In this document: piece after piece, positions 17,791 to 26,366 of the stretch | Numbering within the stretch: position 1 is the first letter of the stretch | How the letters are laid out: each line of letters begins with the position of its first letter | Assembly: GCA_964460985.1 (NCBI GenBank) | Contig: CAYWQX010000003.1 | Coordinates: 40,417 to 104,416 of the forward strand | Direction of reading: 5' to 3' | Origin: CAZABG01 sp964460985 | Lineage (GTDB): Bacteria; Chlamydiota; Chlamydiia; Chlamydiales; Parachlamydiaceae | DNA length: 64,000 nucleotides | Made by a program: the position numbers and the translations under genes | Notes under the pieces: model-generated | Databases searched by the model: none | Seen by the model: only the letters and a program-made list of their open reading frames with translations | Told to the model about the DNA's origin: nothing

Positions 17791-17798
17791 GTGTTTAT

Positions 17799-18473
17799 AT
17801 GACTCAATTTACTCTACAAAATTACTTCGATACCACCGGTTTTCCGTTTGCAGATTTGTTCACGGATGTCACAAATGTGTGGGATTTGATCAAAAAAATT
17901 TCCCCTTACCTGAAAGATCAGAAGCTTGGAAAAATAGAAGGCGAGATTTCCCCGCAGGCTTATCTCATCCATCCGGAGCTTATCTCTATTGGAAAAGGGA
18001 CGATCGTTGAACCTGGCGCCTATATCAAAGGCCCTTGCCTTATTGGGGAAAATTGTTCGATAAGACACGGAGCTTACGTGCGAGGAGATGTGATTGCGGG
18101 ACATAACGTGGTCATCGGACATGACACCGAAGTTAAAAACGCCCTTTTTTTTAATGGGTCCCACGCCGCTCACTTTGCTTACGTCGGCGACTCGGTTTTA
18201 GGAAACCGCGTTAATTTGGGCGCTGGCACCAAATTAGCTAACTTAAGGCTCAATAATCAACCGATCTCCATTCTTGGATTTAACACCGGTTTAAGGAAGT
18301 TTGGCGCGATTTTAGGCGATGATGTTCAAGTGGGATGCAATGCCGTCTTAAATCCCGGAACTATCATTGGTCGAAGCTCCGATATTCTTCCTTCACTAAA
18401 TGTTGGAGGGGTGATCGATTCCAATGTGAGAGTCAAAGGTGATTTTTCGCTCGTGATTCGCCGTAAAAAGTGA
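17799..18473 (+). CDS. Left-handed beta-helix (hexapeptide) nucleotidyl/acyltransferase-like protein
   Basis: The 224-aa protein has a short N-terminal helical region (about 1-45) and then many hexapeptide repeats (ISIGKGTIVEPGAYIKG, LIGENCSIRHGAYVRG, VQVGCNAVLNPGTIIG), like the C-terminal domain of GlmU or sugar-nucleotide pyrophosphorylases. There is no nucleotidyltransferase half. In C. trachomatis a similar GlmU-like protein (CT_629) lies next to ispA, as here. The substrate is unknown. ATG 17799 is preferred to the GTG at 17784. Confidence 0.75.
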   Translation: MTQFTLQNYFDTTGFPFADLFTDVTNVWDLIKKISPYLKDQKLGKIEGEISPQAYLIHPELISIGKGTIVEPGAYIKGPCLIGENCSIRHGAYVRGDVIAGHNVVIGHDTEVKNALFFNGSHAAHFAYVGDSVLGNRVNLGAGTKLANLRLNNQPISILGFNTGLRKFGAILGDDVQVGCNAVLNPGTIIGRSSDILPSLNVGGVIDSNVRVKGDFSLVIRRKK

Positions 18474-18486
18474 TAAACTCTTTTAC

Positions 18487-19305
18487 ATGCAAACGACTGA
18501 ATCAGATCTTTTAGAGCTTCTCCTTCCCTATCATAAACAGGTAGAAAAAGCGCTTGCCCACCAAGTTTGGCCGGCAGGAAGCCTTGGAGAGGCATGTAGA
18601 TATGCCGTTATGAATGGCGGCAAACGCTTTCGTCCATCGCTTGTCTTGATGATCGCAAAGGCGCTTGGTCAAAATAATGTGGAAGAAGCGGCCCTCAGTA
18701 TCGAGTATTTTCATACAGCCTCTCTGGTGGCGGACGATCTTCCCTGCATGGATGATGATGATGAAAGGCGGGGTAAGCCTGCCGTTCACCGCGTCTATGG
18801 CGAGGGAGTTGCGCTTCTTACTAGCTACGCCTTAATTACCGAGGGCTATGCGTGCATTGCGAAGCAGGCGGCGCTTCCCTTGCAGACTAAACTTGCTTTA
18901 GAGAATGCGGCGGCAAACACGCTTCTTGCGACAGAAGGGCAGCATCTGGATCTATTCCCTCCCGATGACGATGAAAAAACCATCCTTGAAGCGTTGCGTA
19001 AAAAGACGGTTTCCCTGTTCGAAATCTCTTTTGTATTCGGCTGGATTTTTGGGGGCGGCAATCTAACCGATCTTCCTCTTGTTAAAAAAGCGGCCTACCA
19101 TTTTGGAATGGCTTTTCAGATAGCTGACGACATAGACGATCTTAGACAAGATAAAAGAAGGCCTGAAATTATCAATCTTGCACTTAAACTCGGAACTGAC
19201 AAAGCCCGCCTACAATTAGACAAAGAAAAAACGTTTTGTTTAGAGACTTTGGAAAGGCTTAAGTTAGAAAATTCCGATATCGCCAAACTTATTCAATCTT
19301 TGTAA
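18487..19305 (+). CDS. ispA: Polyprenyl (farnesyl/geranylgeranyl) diphosphate synthase
   Basis: The 272-aa trans-prenyltransferase has the first aspartate-rich motif DDLPCMDDDDERRG and the second as DDIDD; both chelate magnesium-diphosphate. GGKRFRP near residue 41 is the substrate-binding block. It makes C15-C20 prenyl diphosphates for undecaprenyl, quinone or other isoprenoids. It follows the hexapeptide gene by 13 bp and is probably in the same transcript. A stem-loop separates it from recA. Confidence 0.9.
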   Translation: MQTTESDLLELLLPYHKQVEKALAHQVWPAGSLGEACRYAVMNGGKRFRPSLVLMIAKALGQNNVEEAALSIEYFHTASLVADDLPCMDDDDERRGKPAVHRVYGEGVALLTSYALITEGYACIAKQAALPLQTKLALENAAANTLLATEGQHLDLFPPDDDEKTILEALRKKTVSLFEISFVFGWIFGGGNLTDLPLVKKAAYHFGMAFQIADDIDDLRQDKRRPEIINLALKLGTDKARLQLDKEKTFCLETLERLKLENSDIAKLIQSL

Positions 19306-19308
19306 GAA

Positions 19309-19337
19309 AGAGGACAAGGGATAAGCCCTTGCCCTCT
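19309..19337. terminator. Stem-loop between convergent ispA and recA
   Basis: AGAGGACAAGGG/CCCTTGCCCTCT with a 5-nt loop and one internal mismatch. It lies just past the ispA stop and just before the recA stop on the opposite strand. No T-run is present on either side, so termination could be weak or bidirectional. Confidence 0.5.
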
Positions 19338-19343
19338 ATGAAA

Positions 19344-20408
19344 TTAGACTTCGGCTGTTTCGAGAACATCGACTGCAGCAGGAGCTGTTTTTAAAGCTCC
19401 GGCTTTAGCTTTATCTTGATAGGTTTTAATGACTAAGGCTTCAATTTCATCCAGAAGAGCTGGGTTCTTTTTGAACTCCTCTTTCACAGCTTCTCTTCCT
19501 TGACCTAAACGAGTCCCTTTATAGCTAAACCAAGCGCCTTTTTTGTCGATGATGCCAAAATCGGAGCCTAAGTCGATCACAGCGCCCGTACGAGAAATCC
19601 CTTCGTTAAAGAGAATATCAAATTCAGCTACCTGGAAAGGCGCGGCTAACTTATTTTTTGCAACTTTAACACGGACACGGTTTCCGATTTCGCTGCTGTC
19701 GGGACCTTTAATACCGGCTGTGCGACGAATATCTAAACGCAGAGACGAGTAGAATTTAAGGGCGCGTCCACCGGTTGTAGTCTCTGGGTTTCCGTACATG
19801 ACGCCAATTTTTTCACGTATTTGGTTAATAAAGATGGCGCAGGTGTTGCTTTTAGAAAGGGCCGCCGTGAGCTTTCTTAGCGCTTGAGACATCAATCGCG
19901 CCTGGAGGCCTACGAAGGAGTCTCCGATTTCCCCTTCCAATTCCGATTTAGGAACCAAAGCCGCTACCGAGTCGATTACAATCACATCGATTACATTAGA
20001 TCTTGCTAGCGCTTCTGCAATATTTAAAGCCTCTTCTCCGCTATCAGGCTGGGAGATTAAAAGCTCATCGATATTCACCCCGAGACGGGCTGCATAGGAA
20101 GGATCCATGGCATGTTCCGCGTCGATGTAAGCTGCTGTGCCGCCATTCTTTTGGGCGTTTGCCACGATGTGCATAGCAAGCGTCGATTTACCGGACGATT
20201 CAGGGCCAAAGATTTCAACCACTCTTCCACGTGGAACTCCACCGATGCCGATCGCGGCATCAAGGGTAATCGCTCCTGTTTTAATCACAGCGATTTCTCG
20301 ATTGGCCGATTGTTTTCCAAGCGACATGATCGCTCCATCGCCAAACTGTTTTCTAATCATGCTTAAAGCGTTATCTAACGCTTTTTTGCGTTCCGGATCG
20401 GTCGACAT
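19344..20408 (-). CDS. recA: Recombinase RecA
   Basis: The 354-aa protein has Walker A GPESSGKST, Walker B VIVIDSVAAL, the L2-region INQIREKIGVMYGNPETT and KVAKNKLAAPF. RecA filaments pair homologous DNA and drive repair. A strong ribosome-binding site (GAGGAG) precedes the ATG. It is convergent with ispA and separated by 61 bp from the small ORF upstream. Confidence 0.98.
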   Translation of the reverse strand: MSTDPERKKALDNALSMIRKQFGDGAIMSLGKQSANREIAVIKTGAITLDAAIGIGGVPRGRVVEIFGPESSGKSTLAMHIVANAQKNGGTAAYIDAEHAMDPSYAARLGVNIDELLISQPDSGEEALNIAEALARSNVIDVIVIDSVAALVPKSELEGEIGDSFVGLQARLMSQALRKLTAALSKSNTCAIFINQIREKIGVMYGNPETTTGGRALKFYSSLRLDIRRTAGIKGPDSSEIGNRVRVKVAKNKLAAPFQVAEFDILFNEGISRTGAVIDLGSDFGIIDKKGAWFSYKGTRLGQGREAVKEEFKKNPALLDEIEALVIKTYQDKAKAGALKTAPAAVDVLETAEV

Positions 20409-20469
20409 AATCTCTCCTCACAAATTAAAGAGGTGATCATATCATTCAGAAGAAACGCTTGTCTATAGA

Positions 20470-20817
20470 TTAAGGGTAAGAAACAACTCTTACCGGTTTC
20501 TCTAAAAATCGAAAATACAAGGTTAGAAGATCGGGGAAGGTCTCTGCCCATCTCTCTTCGCCAAGCACATTGATTTTCAAAGCAAGCTTTTGAAGGCCCG
20601 GATGCATCTCAATAAATAACAACATAGAGCCGTAGCTTTGGGTGCATTTATCAAGATAAAAGATATTTTTGGTGAAAGGAGTTGATCCGCGATAAACGAT
20701 ATACTCTCCTACTTTTAAAACACTTTTTATTAGATGAGGGTTTATTTCTTCGGGCAAATAGCCTGGAACTTGGAGCCAGTAATCTTCTGAGTTTAAAGGG
20801 GGAATAGAGAAAGTCAT
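20470..20817 (-). CDS. Small tandem paralog B (possible SH2-like fold)
   Basis: The 115-aa protein is a paralog of the next gene upstream; both share SEDYW-x-x-[LV]PGY and a late ALKI block. The order of segments (helix, GEYIVYRGS strand, IFYLDK, then FPDLLTLYFRFL) loosely resembles an SH2 domain with its FLVR strand and SL-ELVxHY helix. An arginine is present but shifted by one residue from the usual place. This is pattern resemblance only. It overlaps the upstream gene by 4 bp. Confidence 0.55.
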   Translation of the reverse strand: MTFSIPPLNSEDYWLQVPGYLPEEINPHLIKSVLKVGEYIVYRGSTPFTKNIFYLDKCTQSYGSMLLFIEMHPGLQKLALKINVLGEERWAETFPDLLTLYFRFLEKPVRVVSYP

Positions 20818-21167
20818 AGTGTCGCAGCGTGGGTTAAAAAGGGATAATGGTTATGAATCAGCTCGGGAATAGTCAAATAAAAAGGTAGATCTCTTCGATC
20901 GCCAAAGCCCCATATTTTGAGGGCATAATGCGTGCCTGTTTGGCAGACTTCGATGATCTCGGATTGTATAGACTCATCTTTTACATAATAAATTACTTTA
21001 TATAGCGGATACGATGTGGATCCAATCATATAAGATCCTCTCGTCAGCCTGGATAAGGCCGATTCCGTAATTTTTTGATAGCCGGGAAGGCTATTCCAAT
21101 AATCTTCCGATGTAATGTCGGAAACTTGTAGAGTGGAAAGATGGGCGGTCAGCGAATCGATCGACAT
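20814..21167 (-). CDS. Small tandem paralog A (possible SH2-like fold)
   Basis: The 117-aa protein is similar in layout to paralog B: SEDYWNSLPGY, RGSYMIGSTS, YALKIWGFG and LTIPELIHNHYPFL. In SH2 terms the FLVR arginine would be replaced by Gly or Ser, so phosphotyrosine binding would be unlikely. No signal peptide. It lies 3 bp after the MORN-type lipoprotein and is probably in its operon. No function is assigned. Confidence 0.55.
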   Translation of the reverse strand: MSIDSLTAHLSTLQVSDITSEDYWNSLPGYQKITESALSRLTRGSYMIGSTSYPLYKVIYYVKDESIQSEIIEVCQTGTHYALKIWGFGDRRDLPFYLTIPELIHNHYPFLTHAATL

Positions 21168-21170
21168 AGA

Positions 21171-22451
21171 TTAAAAGGAGGGCTTTCCGAGATGATAGGG
21201 AACTTTTCGGATAAAATGCCCTTCCGGATCAAAGAGGCTCGCGGTTCCCTCTCCTTGAGACACTTCCGAAATAGGCGTTTTATCCCCTTTTCGGAAATAC
21301 TCCCCTTTAACAAGACGGTCTTTTTCATACTCTTCCATGAGCATGAGAGAGCCATCAAGGTACCAAGAAGTAAGAAGTCCATTTCTCTGATTGTCGGACA
21401 TCTCTTTCTGAGATTCTATCTGACCGTTAGGGTACCAGGTTTTAACAAGCCCTCGTATTTTCCCTTCGTACCAATTAACTGAAAGTTTAATTTTTAATGG
21501 GGTTCCGGGATAATAAATCTGCTCTTCACCATGTTTAAGGGCGTTTTTAACCATGTGTGTACTGACGCACTCGCCTTTTTGGTTATACATCTCCACACGC
21601 CCTTCCGGAACACCATTTTTTATTTCAATGATCTCGGCGACCGTATTTTTCCCGAAAAGAGTTCTTTTGCCGTTGCCGTTTTGCACTTCCGTGATTAAAG
21701 TGCCGTCCGTGTCGTAGTATTTTCCTGAAAGGAGTTTTCCGCAATTAAAACACTCTTCAGAGGCTATCTGAGAGCATGTCCAATATCTAATGGCTAAGCC
21801 GTTCGGCTCTCCTTGAACATATTCGGTTGATTGCAGAAGCTCGCCGTTGTCTCTAAAAATTTGAGCTGTACCCTCCATCATGCCCTGAGAATAGGGTATG
21901 ATCTTCCAAACGTTGCCTGAAGGATGGTAATAGGTCGAAACACCGTTTAGGACACCGTTTGAATAGCTTATTTCGGCGATTTTTTGGCCGCAGTTGTTAT
22001 AGGCTAAACTGATACCGGTAAAAAGCCATGTTTTTTCGGCAGACTCGGTGACATCCGGCTCCCCGCTGATGACAGTGGCTTCCACTTTTAGCTGCCCATT
22101 ATCAAACCACTCTTTAAATTGGCCGTAAGCACGGCCGTTCACGACCTCTAGGTACTGTTTAGGCTGCCCGTTAGGATGATAGGTCGTAACTTTCGCGCTC
22201 ATGCAGCCCGACTGGTCTCTTGCATAGATGCGCATCACCTTTTTATAGTTTTGGCACTTTAAAAAGTCGACCTCCTCATACTGCTTAATTCTTTCGGGAT
22301 GACTGATCGTCTCAGACATTCCGTTGACATCGGTTAAATTGATGGAAAGAAGTTTAGGAGGGGGCGGAGGCGCCATTTCACAGCTATCTTGTCTTTTCGA
22401 GCAAGCCGTTAGAAGGAATAAAAGGGTCAAAAGAGCTGTCAGAAATTTCAC
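21171..22451 (-). CDS. Lipoprotein with MORN-type (YwqK-like) repeats
   Basis: The 426-aa protein has a lipoprotein signal with lipobox LLTAC (Cys17), so it should be lipidated. The mature part holds repeated YHPNGQ/WFDNGQLK/WYPNGQIES units of the MORN_2/YwqK type, at least six copies, which fold as beta-hairpin repeats. Such repeats often mediate surface or protein contacts. It lies 4 bp after the PilO-like gene. In type IV pilus operons this place is usually taken by the PilP lipoprotein, but no PilP similarity is visible. Confidence 0.75.
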   Translation of the reverse strand: MKFLTALLTLLFLLTACSKRQDSCEMAPPPPPKLLSINLTDVNGMSETISHPERIKQYEEVDFLKCQNYKKVMRIYARDQSGCMSAKVTTYHPNGQPKQYLEVVNGRAYGQFKEWFDNGQLKVEATVISGEPDVTESAEKTWLFTGISLAYNNCGQKIAEISYSNGVLNGVSTYYHPSGNVWKIIPYSQGMMEGTAQIFRDNGELLQSTEYVQGEPNGLAIRYWTCSQIASEECFNCGKLLSGKYYDTDGTLITEVQNGNGKRTLFGKNTVAEIIEIKNGVPEGRVEMYNQKGECVSTHMVKNALKHGEEQIYYPGTPLKIKLSVNWYEGKIRGLVKTWYPNGQIESQKEMSDNQRNGLLTSWYLDGSLMLMEEYEKDRLVKGEYFRKGDKTPISEVSQGEGTASLFDPEGHFIRKVPYHLGKPSF

Positions 22452-22455
22452 GTCT

Positions 22456-23076
22456 TTAACTAAACTCCCTTTTTAACAGCTTCATCGAGAGTTGGTAGAC
22501 CTCATTTTTGTCCGGATGGGTCTTCTTATCGAGCTTAAAATCTAAAATAATGAGTTGCGGCCGTGTTGAAACAGGTTCATTTTCACCGATCTTAACTCCC
22601 TCGATTCTTGATAAAATCAATTTGAGGTCGTTTAAATTCACTTCGACTGGATGAGATTGCGTTTCGGTGACCTCTTGAAAAGGGCCGTAGTTCTGCACCA
22701 CTCCTTCTGTAAAGACCAAATCGTTTCCGGAACCGGTCAGGAACTCGAGCCTTTTTTTAATACTCTCGTCATCCGGAAAGTTTTTTTGGTTTACGATTTT
22801 TTGCAAAGCTTCAATTTCAGGTTGTAGAAAAGAGAGGGTTTCAAGGTTTTTATCGATATAAAAATGGTCGGCATCTTTGAAATAGGCGCGCACCTTTTTG
22901 TTGGTCGCCTGCCTTTGATCCTTTAAAAGGTACGCCTCCTTGAGAGCGTCGATTTCCTGGTTAAGTTCATCCAAGCGATTAAGGCGGCTCATAACAAAGG
23001 CGGTGGAAATTAAAACAGGAATGAGAGCGAATATCAGGATGTAGAGAAGCGCTCTGTTTTGTGGGATTTTATTCAT
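22456..23076 (-). CDS. PilO/GspM-like inner-membrane protein
   Basis: The 206-aa protein has an N-terminal membrane helix (LLYILIFALIPVLISTAF), a coiled coil (RLDELNQEIDALKEAY) and a periplasmic alpha/beta domain, the PilO/GspM plan. It overlaps the PilM/PilN fusion by 4 bp. The family builds the periplasmic alignment complex of type II secretion or type IV pili. The assignment rests on topology and neighbour rather than a clear motif. Confidence 0.55.
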   Translation of the reverse strand: MNKIPQNRALLYILIFALIPVLISTAFVMSRLNRLDELNQEIDALKEAYLLKDQRQATNKKVRAYFKDADHFYIDKNLETLSFLQPEIEALQKIVNQKNFPDDESIKKRLEFLTGSGNDLVFTEGVVQNYGPFQEVTETQSHPVEVNLNDLKLILSRIEGVKIGENEPVSTRPQLIILDFKLDKKTHPDKNEVYQLSMKLLKREFS

Positions 23077-24728
23077 TGTCCACTCCCGGAAAGATAAGGG
23101 GTCTTATCCTTCAGATAAAAAGAAGTTCTATACTTGCCCTTGGAAGAGCTCCACTTCACTTCGCCTTTAGCATCAATAAAATCGTTGGGTTGAATTAAGG
23201 CGGTATGTAATTCACGAGCCATTTTAGGGGTAGGGGCCGATAGCTCTACATCCACTTTAACTTGATATTTTTCATTTCGTTTATTCGCCTCAGGGCGCTT
23301 CACCATCGTATAGTTGAAACTGTCGATGGTAATTTTTCCATCTTCCCCCTGCATTTGAGGAAGGCCATTAAGCCACGCCAAGGTATCGGTTACAGTGGGT
23401 ACTTGAGGGTAGAGGGGGAACAGATCGGGTTCGTTATTAATCTGTTTTTCGAGAATTTCCATCCGTGTCCTTAGCTCAGACATCGAAAGATCCTTTAAAG
23501 AATCAACAGGAGTTTCTGTTTGACTAATCTCTTCTTCAAAGCCCTTAAAGGTTTTCCCGGTATCGGCGATGAGCTGACTGTAGTTTTCCCGAATAAAATC
23601 TTCCTTATAACCCAAATAGGCCAGGCCAAAAATGAAAATCATGGCGGCAAGCATCAAACTCGCTCCTACAAATATCCCAAGAGTCGCTTTATAGCGGCGC
23701 CAAGGATTAGGATATTCCATATCCCCTTGTCTGAAGTTAATCGGGTGCGGGTAGTTTGGCAGAGCCGTTAAGGCAGAACCGATGGCAATCGCGAATCTTC
23801 TTAAAAGATTGAGATTCATCTCCATCCCTTCAGAGGCCTTAATTTCGACGCGATTTAAATTCAATTCTTTAAAAAGCTGGTCGTCGAGCCCCTTTAAAGT
23901 CGCCCCTTCCCCCACTAGCATGATGGGTAGAGGATTTTTAGCCCCTTTGAGCTCGGACAAAATCATCCAGTTGATATCGTGTTTATACTTGGAGAGGGCT
24001 TCTTTAAGATGAGGTGATAAATCAAGGTCGTCCGACCCAAAATCAAATTCCTGAAACGGGTCTTCGAGCAGTTCGGGAAGCCTCTCTTTGTCCTGCTTAT
24101 AGCTTGCCTCAAGCGACTCGACTCCGACATTCAAGCTGTGCGAAGATAAGAGTTTGCCGTGAATAACTTTAGCAATTAAAGATTCGTTTTGACCAAGATA
24201 TAATACCAGAACTTCATCAGGAGTATCCCCAAAAGCTCCTTCGAAGGCGGCGAGCGCATGGGGAGTCGTCGTTAAAATTTCCGGCTCGATTTTTAGATCA
24301 TGGAACTCAGAAAGCTGTTTTTTGACGGCCGTTTTTTTAGCGGCGAGCATTGTAAGGTGTGTAGTCTCATCCGCTGTTTCGACAACTATTTTATCTAAAT
24401 AAGCCTCTTCAGAGGGAAAGGGAAGCTGTCCTTCGGCTTCAAAGGGGAAAGCCGCCTCCACATCTTTAGGCTGTACAAGCTTTATTTTGAGTTTACGGAT
24501 AAGGACGTCGTTGCCGTTTAAACAGCCGATGGATAAAAATTTTTCGCACTGCTCATGGCATTGCTGAGCCTCTTTATCGGTAATAAAGTGCCCTTCCTCA
24601 TTCAGGGAGTAGGCTTCAAGCCTTTTGATTTGCACTTTGCCGCGGATGGTTTCAAGAACGGCGGTTTTTAAAGCCGTTTTCTCCAAATCCAATCCAATAG
24701 TTTGAGTATCAGAGGGTTTGCGGATCAT
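23073..24728 (-). CDS. PilM-PilN-like fusion (GspL-like assembly protein)
   Basis: Residues 1-330 have an actin-like ATPase plan: IGLDLEKTALKTAVLE at the start and a later MLVGEGATLKG turn, as in PilM/GspL. A membrane helix at about 355-380 (LMLAAMIFIFGLAYLGY) and a periplasmic ferredoxin-like part follow, as in PilN. Two subunits therefore appear fused, as in GspL. Such proteins couple the cytosolic secretion ATPase to the inner-membrane platform. ATG 24728 (MIRKPSDTQ) is the likely start; an upstream open frame to 24767 would run through a palindromic element. Confidence 0.65.
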   Translation of the reverse strand: MIRKPSDTQTIGLDLEKTALKTAVLETIRGKVQIKRLEAYSLNEEGHFITDKEAQQCHEQCEKFLSIGCLNGNDVLIRKLKIKLVQPKDVEAAFPFEAEGQLPFPSEEAYLDKIVVETADETTHLTMLAAKKTAVKKQLSEFHDLKIEPEILTTTPHALAAFEGAFGDTPDEVLVLYLGQNESLIAKVIHGKLLSSHSLNVGVESLEASYKQDKERLPELLEDPFQEFDFGSDDLDLSPHLKEALSKYKHDINWMILSELKGAKNPLPIMLVGEGATLKGLDDQLFKELNLNRVEIKASEGMEMNLNLLRRFAIAIGSALTALPNYPHPINFRQGDMEYPNPWRRYKATLGIFVGASLMLAAMIFIFGLAYLGYKEDFIRENYSQLIADTGKTFKGFEEEISQTETPVDSLKDLSMSELRTRMEILEKQINNEPDLFPLYPQVPTVTDTLAWLNGLPQMQGEDGKITIDSFNYTMVKRPEANKRNEKYQVKVDVELSAPTPKMARELHTALIQPNDFIDAKGEVKWSSSKGKYRTSFYLKDKTPYLSGSGQ

Positions 24729-24745
24729 GGGGATATGATAGCAAA

Positions 24746-24762
24746 TGTAAAGCAGTTTTACA
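24746..24762. repeat. TGTAAA palindrome copy 3
   Basis: TGTAAAGCAGTTTTACA lies between the divergent pilMN-like and yggT genes, 18 bp from the likely pilMN start. It matches the six-copy consensus with one asymmetric base. Confidence 0.7.
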
Positions 24763-24775
24763 AACAAAAGATCTT

Positions 24776-24804
24776 TTACTTAAACGTGCATCCCCTTATA
24801 TAAT
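24776..24804 (+). promoter_or_regulatory. Possible promoter for yggT-dus
   Basis: TATAAT at 24799-24804 with a weak -35 (TTACTT, 17-bp spacer) lies 8 nt before the yggT ATG. The TGTAAA palindrome copy 3 is just upstream. Confidence 0.35.
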
Positions 24805-24812
24805 TAGGGCTT

Positions 24813-25076
24813 ATGTTTTTAATCCGCGCGATCGACATTTTTTTTCAAATCTACCTAATCATGCTGTTTATTAGGATCCTGGTCTCCTGGCTGCCGGAGC
24901 TTGCTCAGCAAAAATGGGTCCAATTTATAGCTTTTTACACCGATCCTTATCTTAACTTATTTAGAAAAATTATTCCGCCTCTCGGAATGATCGATATCAG
25001 TCCGATCTTTGCCTTTTTGGCTTTAGGCTTAATCGAACATGTACTTAAAACGTTGGTGATCTGGCTAATTCGATGA
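24813..25076 (+). CDS. YggT-family membrane protein
   Basis: The 87-aa protein has two hydrophobic helices and the family pattern IRILVSWLPEL and YTDPYLNLFRKIIPPLGMID. YggT proteins are small inner-membrane proteins linked to osmotic or cell-division functions, but the mechanism is unknown. The stop overlaps the dus start by 4 bp. Confidence 0.85.
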   Translation: MFLIRAIDIFFQIYLIMLFIRILVSWLPELAQQKWVQFIAFYTDPYLNLFRKIIPPLGMIDISPIFAFLALGLIEHVLKTLVIWLIR

Positions 25077-26101
25077 GTTTTCTCAAAAAATCTTTTCAAC
25101 TTGGCAATATCCAATTGCCAAGCAACATCTTCTATGCGCCACTTGCTGGCTGCTCGGATTATCCTTTTCGTAAGATGTCCTCCTTCTATAAGCCTGGGCT
25201 TCAGTACTGCGAAATGGTTAAAATGGATGCACTTGTTCGCTATGATAAGGGCACTTTTCAGATGCTCGATTATGATGCTGAAATGGGACCCATCGGCGCT
25301 CAATTGTGCGGCTCGAAGCCTGATTTGGCCGGAAAAGCGGCCCAAATTGTGGAGGAAATGGGCTTTGATGTCATCGATTTAAACTGCGGTTGTCCGGTTG
25401 ATAAAGTGACGAAGGATGGATCAGGATCCGGTCTTTTGAAAAATCCTCAACTGATCGGCGATCTTATCTCTAATATGGTGGCCAAAGTAAAAGTTCCTGT
25501 AACGGTGAAAATCAGGGCCGGCTGGGATGAAAATAGTATTAATGCTCCGCTTATTACATCGATTGCGGAGGCAGCAGGTGCTAAAGCAATCACGATTCAT
25601 GGAAGAACAAGAGCCCAAGCGTACCGCGGTCCTGCCAAATGGAATTGGATTAAAGGGTGTAAAGAAGCTGCCAAAGAGATAAAGGTGATCGGCAATGGCG
25701 ATTTATTTACTCCCCAGGATGTAAAAAAGATGTTCGAAGAGGTGGGCTGCGATGCCGTTTTGATTGCAAGAGGAACGCTTGGCCAGCCATGGATTGCAGA
25801 TGATGTCTATCAATATTTAAGTCATGGAACGGTTCCCGAAAGGACTCTGCAAGATCGAAGAGATGCGCTTTATCGCCATTTTTTGATTACTCTAAAATAT
25901 CAAAACGATAAAAGAGCGTTAACAGACATGCGCCGTGTCGGATGTTGGTACGTGAAGAAAGCAACCGGAACCAAAGGTTTTCGGGAACGTATTTCAAAAG
26001 CTACGAGTATTGAAGAGGTCAAAGACCTCATTCTTCACTTTCCCTTGGGCGAGTGGGTTGAAGCAGAAGAAAAAGCTGACGAAGATGGATGCGATTGTTG
26101 A
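25073..26101 (+). CDS. dus: tRNA-dihydrouridine synthase (DusB-like)
   Basis: The 342-aa FMN enzyme reduces uridine to dihydrouridine in the tRNA D-loop. It has the family blocks YAPLAGCSDYPFRKM, DLNCGCP with the catalytic Cys, VTVKIRAGWDE, ITIHGRTRAQAYRGPA and IGNGDLFTPQDV, and a C-terminal helical tRNA-binding domain. It overlaps yggT and the acylphosphatase gene at either end. Confidence 0.93.
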   Translation: MSFLKKSFQLGNIQLPSNIFYAPLAGCSDYPFRKMSSFYKPGLQYCEMVKMDALVRYDKGTFQMLDYDAEMGPIGAQLCGSKPDLAGKAAQIVEEMGFDVIDLNCGCPVDKVTKDGSGSGLLKNPQLIGDLISNMVAKVKVPVTVKIRAGWDENSINAPLITSIAEAAGAKAITIHGRTRAQAYRGPAKWNWIKGCKEAAKEIKVIGNGDLFTPQDVKKMFEEVGCDAVLIARGTLGQPWIADDVYQYLSHGTVPERTLQDRRDALYRHFLITLKYQNDKRALTDMRRVGCWYVKKATGTKGFRERISKATSIEEVKDLILHFPLGEWVEAEEKADEDGCDC

Positions 26102-26366
26102 GGTTCAAGCTTTTCTATCTGGTAAAGTCCAGGGAGTCTCTTGCCGCTATAATGTCAAAAAACTAGCCGATCGATTTAAAGTCTTTGGTTTCGTCAGAAA
26201 TTTAGAGGACGGACGTGTCGAAATTTTAGCCCATGCAGAGGAAGATATCTTAAAAAAGTTCCTTCTAGAAGTTGCACATCTTCCCTTGCCTATTCAAATC
26301 GAGAAAATGGAAACGGCCTTCAAACCTTTTTTGAAAAGATCTGAAGGCCGTTTTATTATACTTTAA
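26085..26366 (+). CDS. Acylphosphatase
   Basis: The 93-aa alpha/beta enzyme hydrolyses acyl phosphates. The signature GKVQGVSCRYNV contains the catalytic Arg, and GFVRNLEDGRVEI contains the catalytic Asn. ATG 26085 sits 17 bp inside the 3' end of dus, giving a normal family length. It overlaps the convergent nrdA stop by 4 bp. Confidence 0.9.
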   Translation: MDAIVEVQAFLSGKVQGVSCRYNVKKLADRFKVFGFVRNLEDGRVEILAHAEEDILKKFLLEVAHLPLPIQIEKMETAFKPFLKRSEGRFIIL

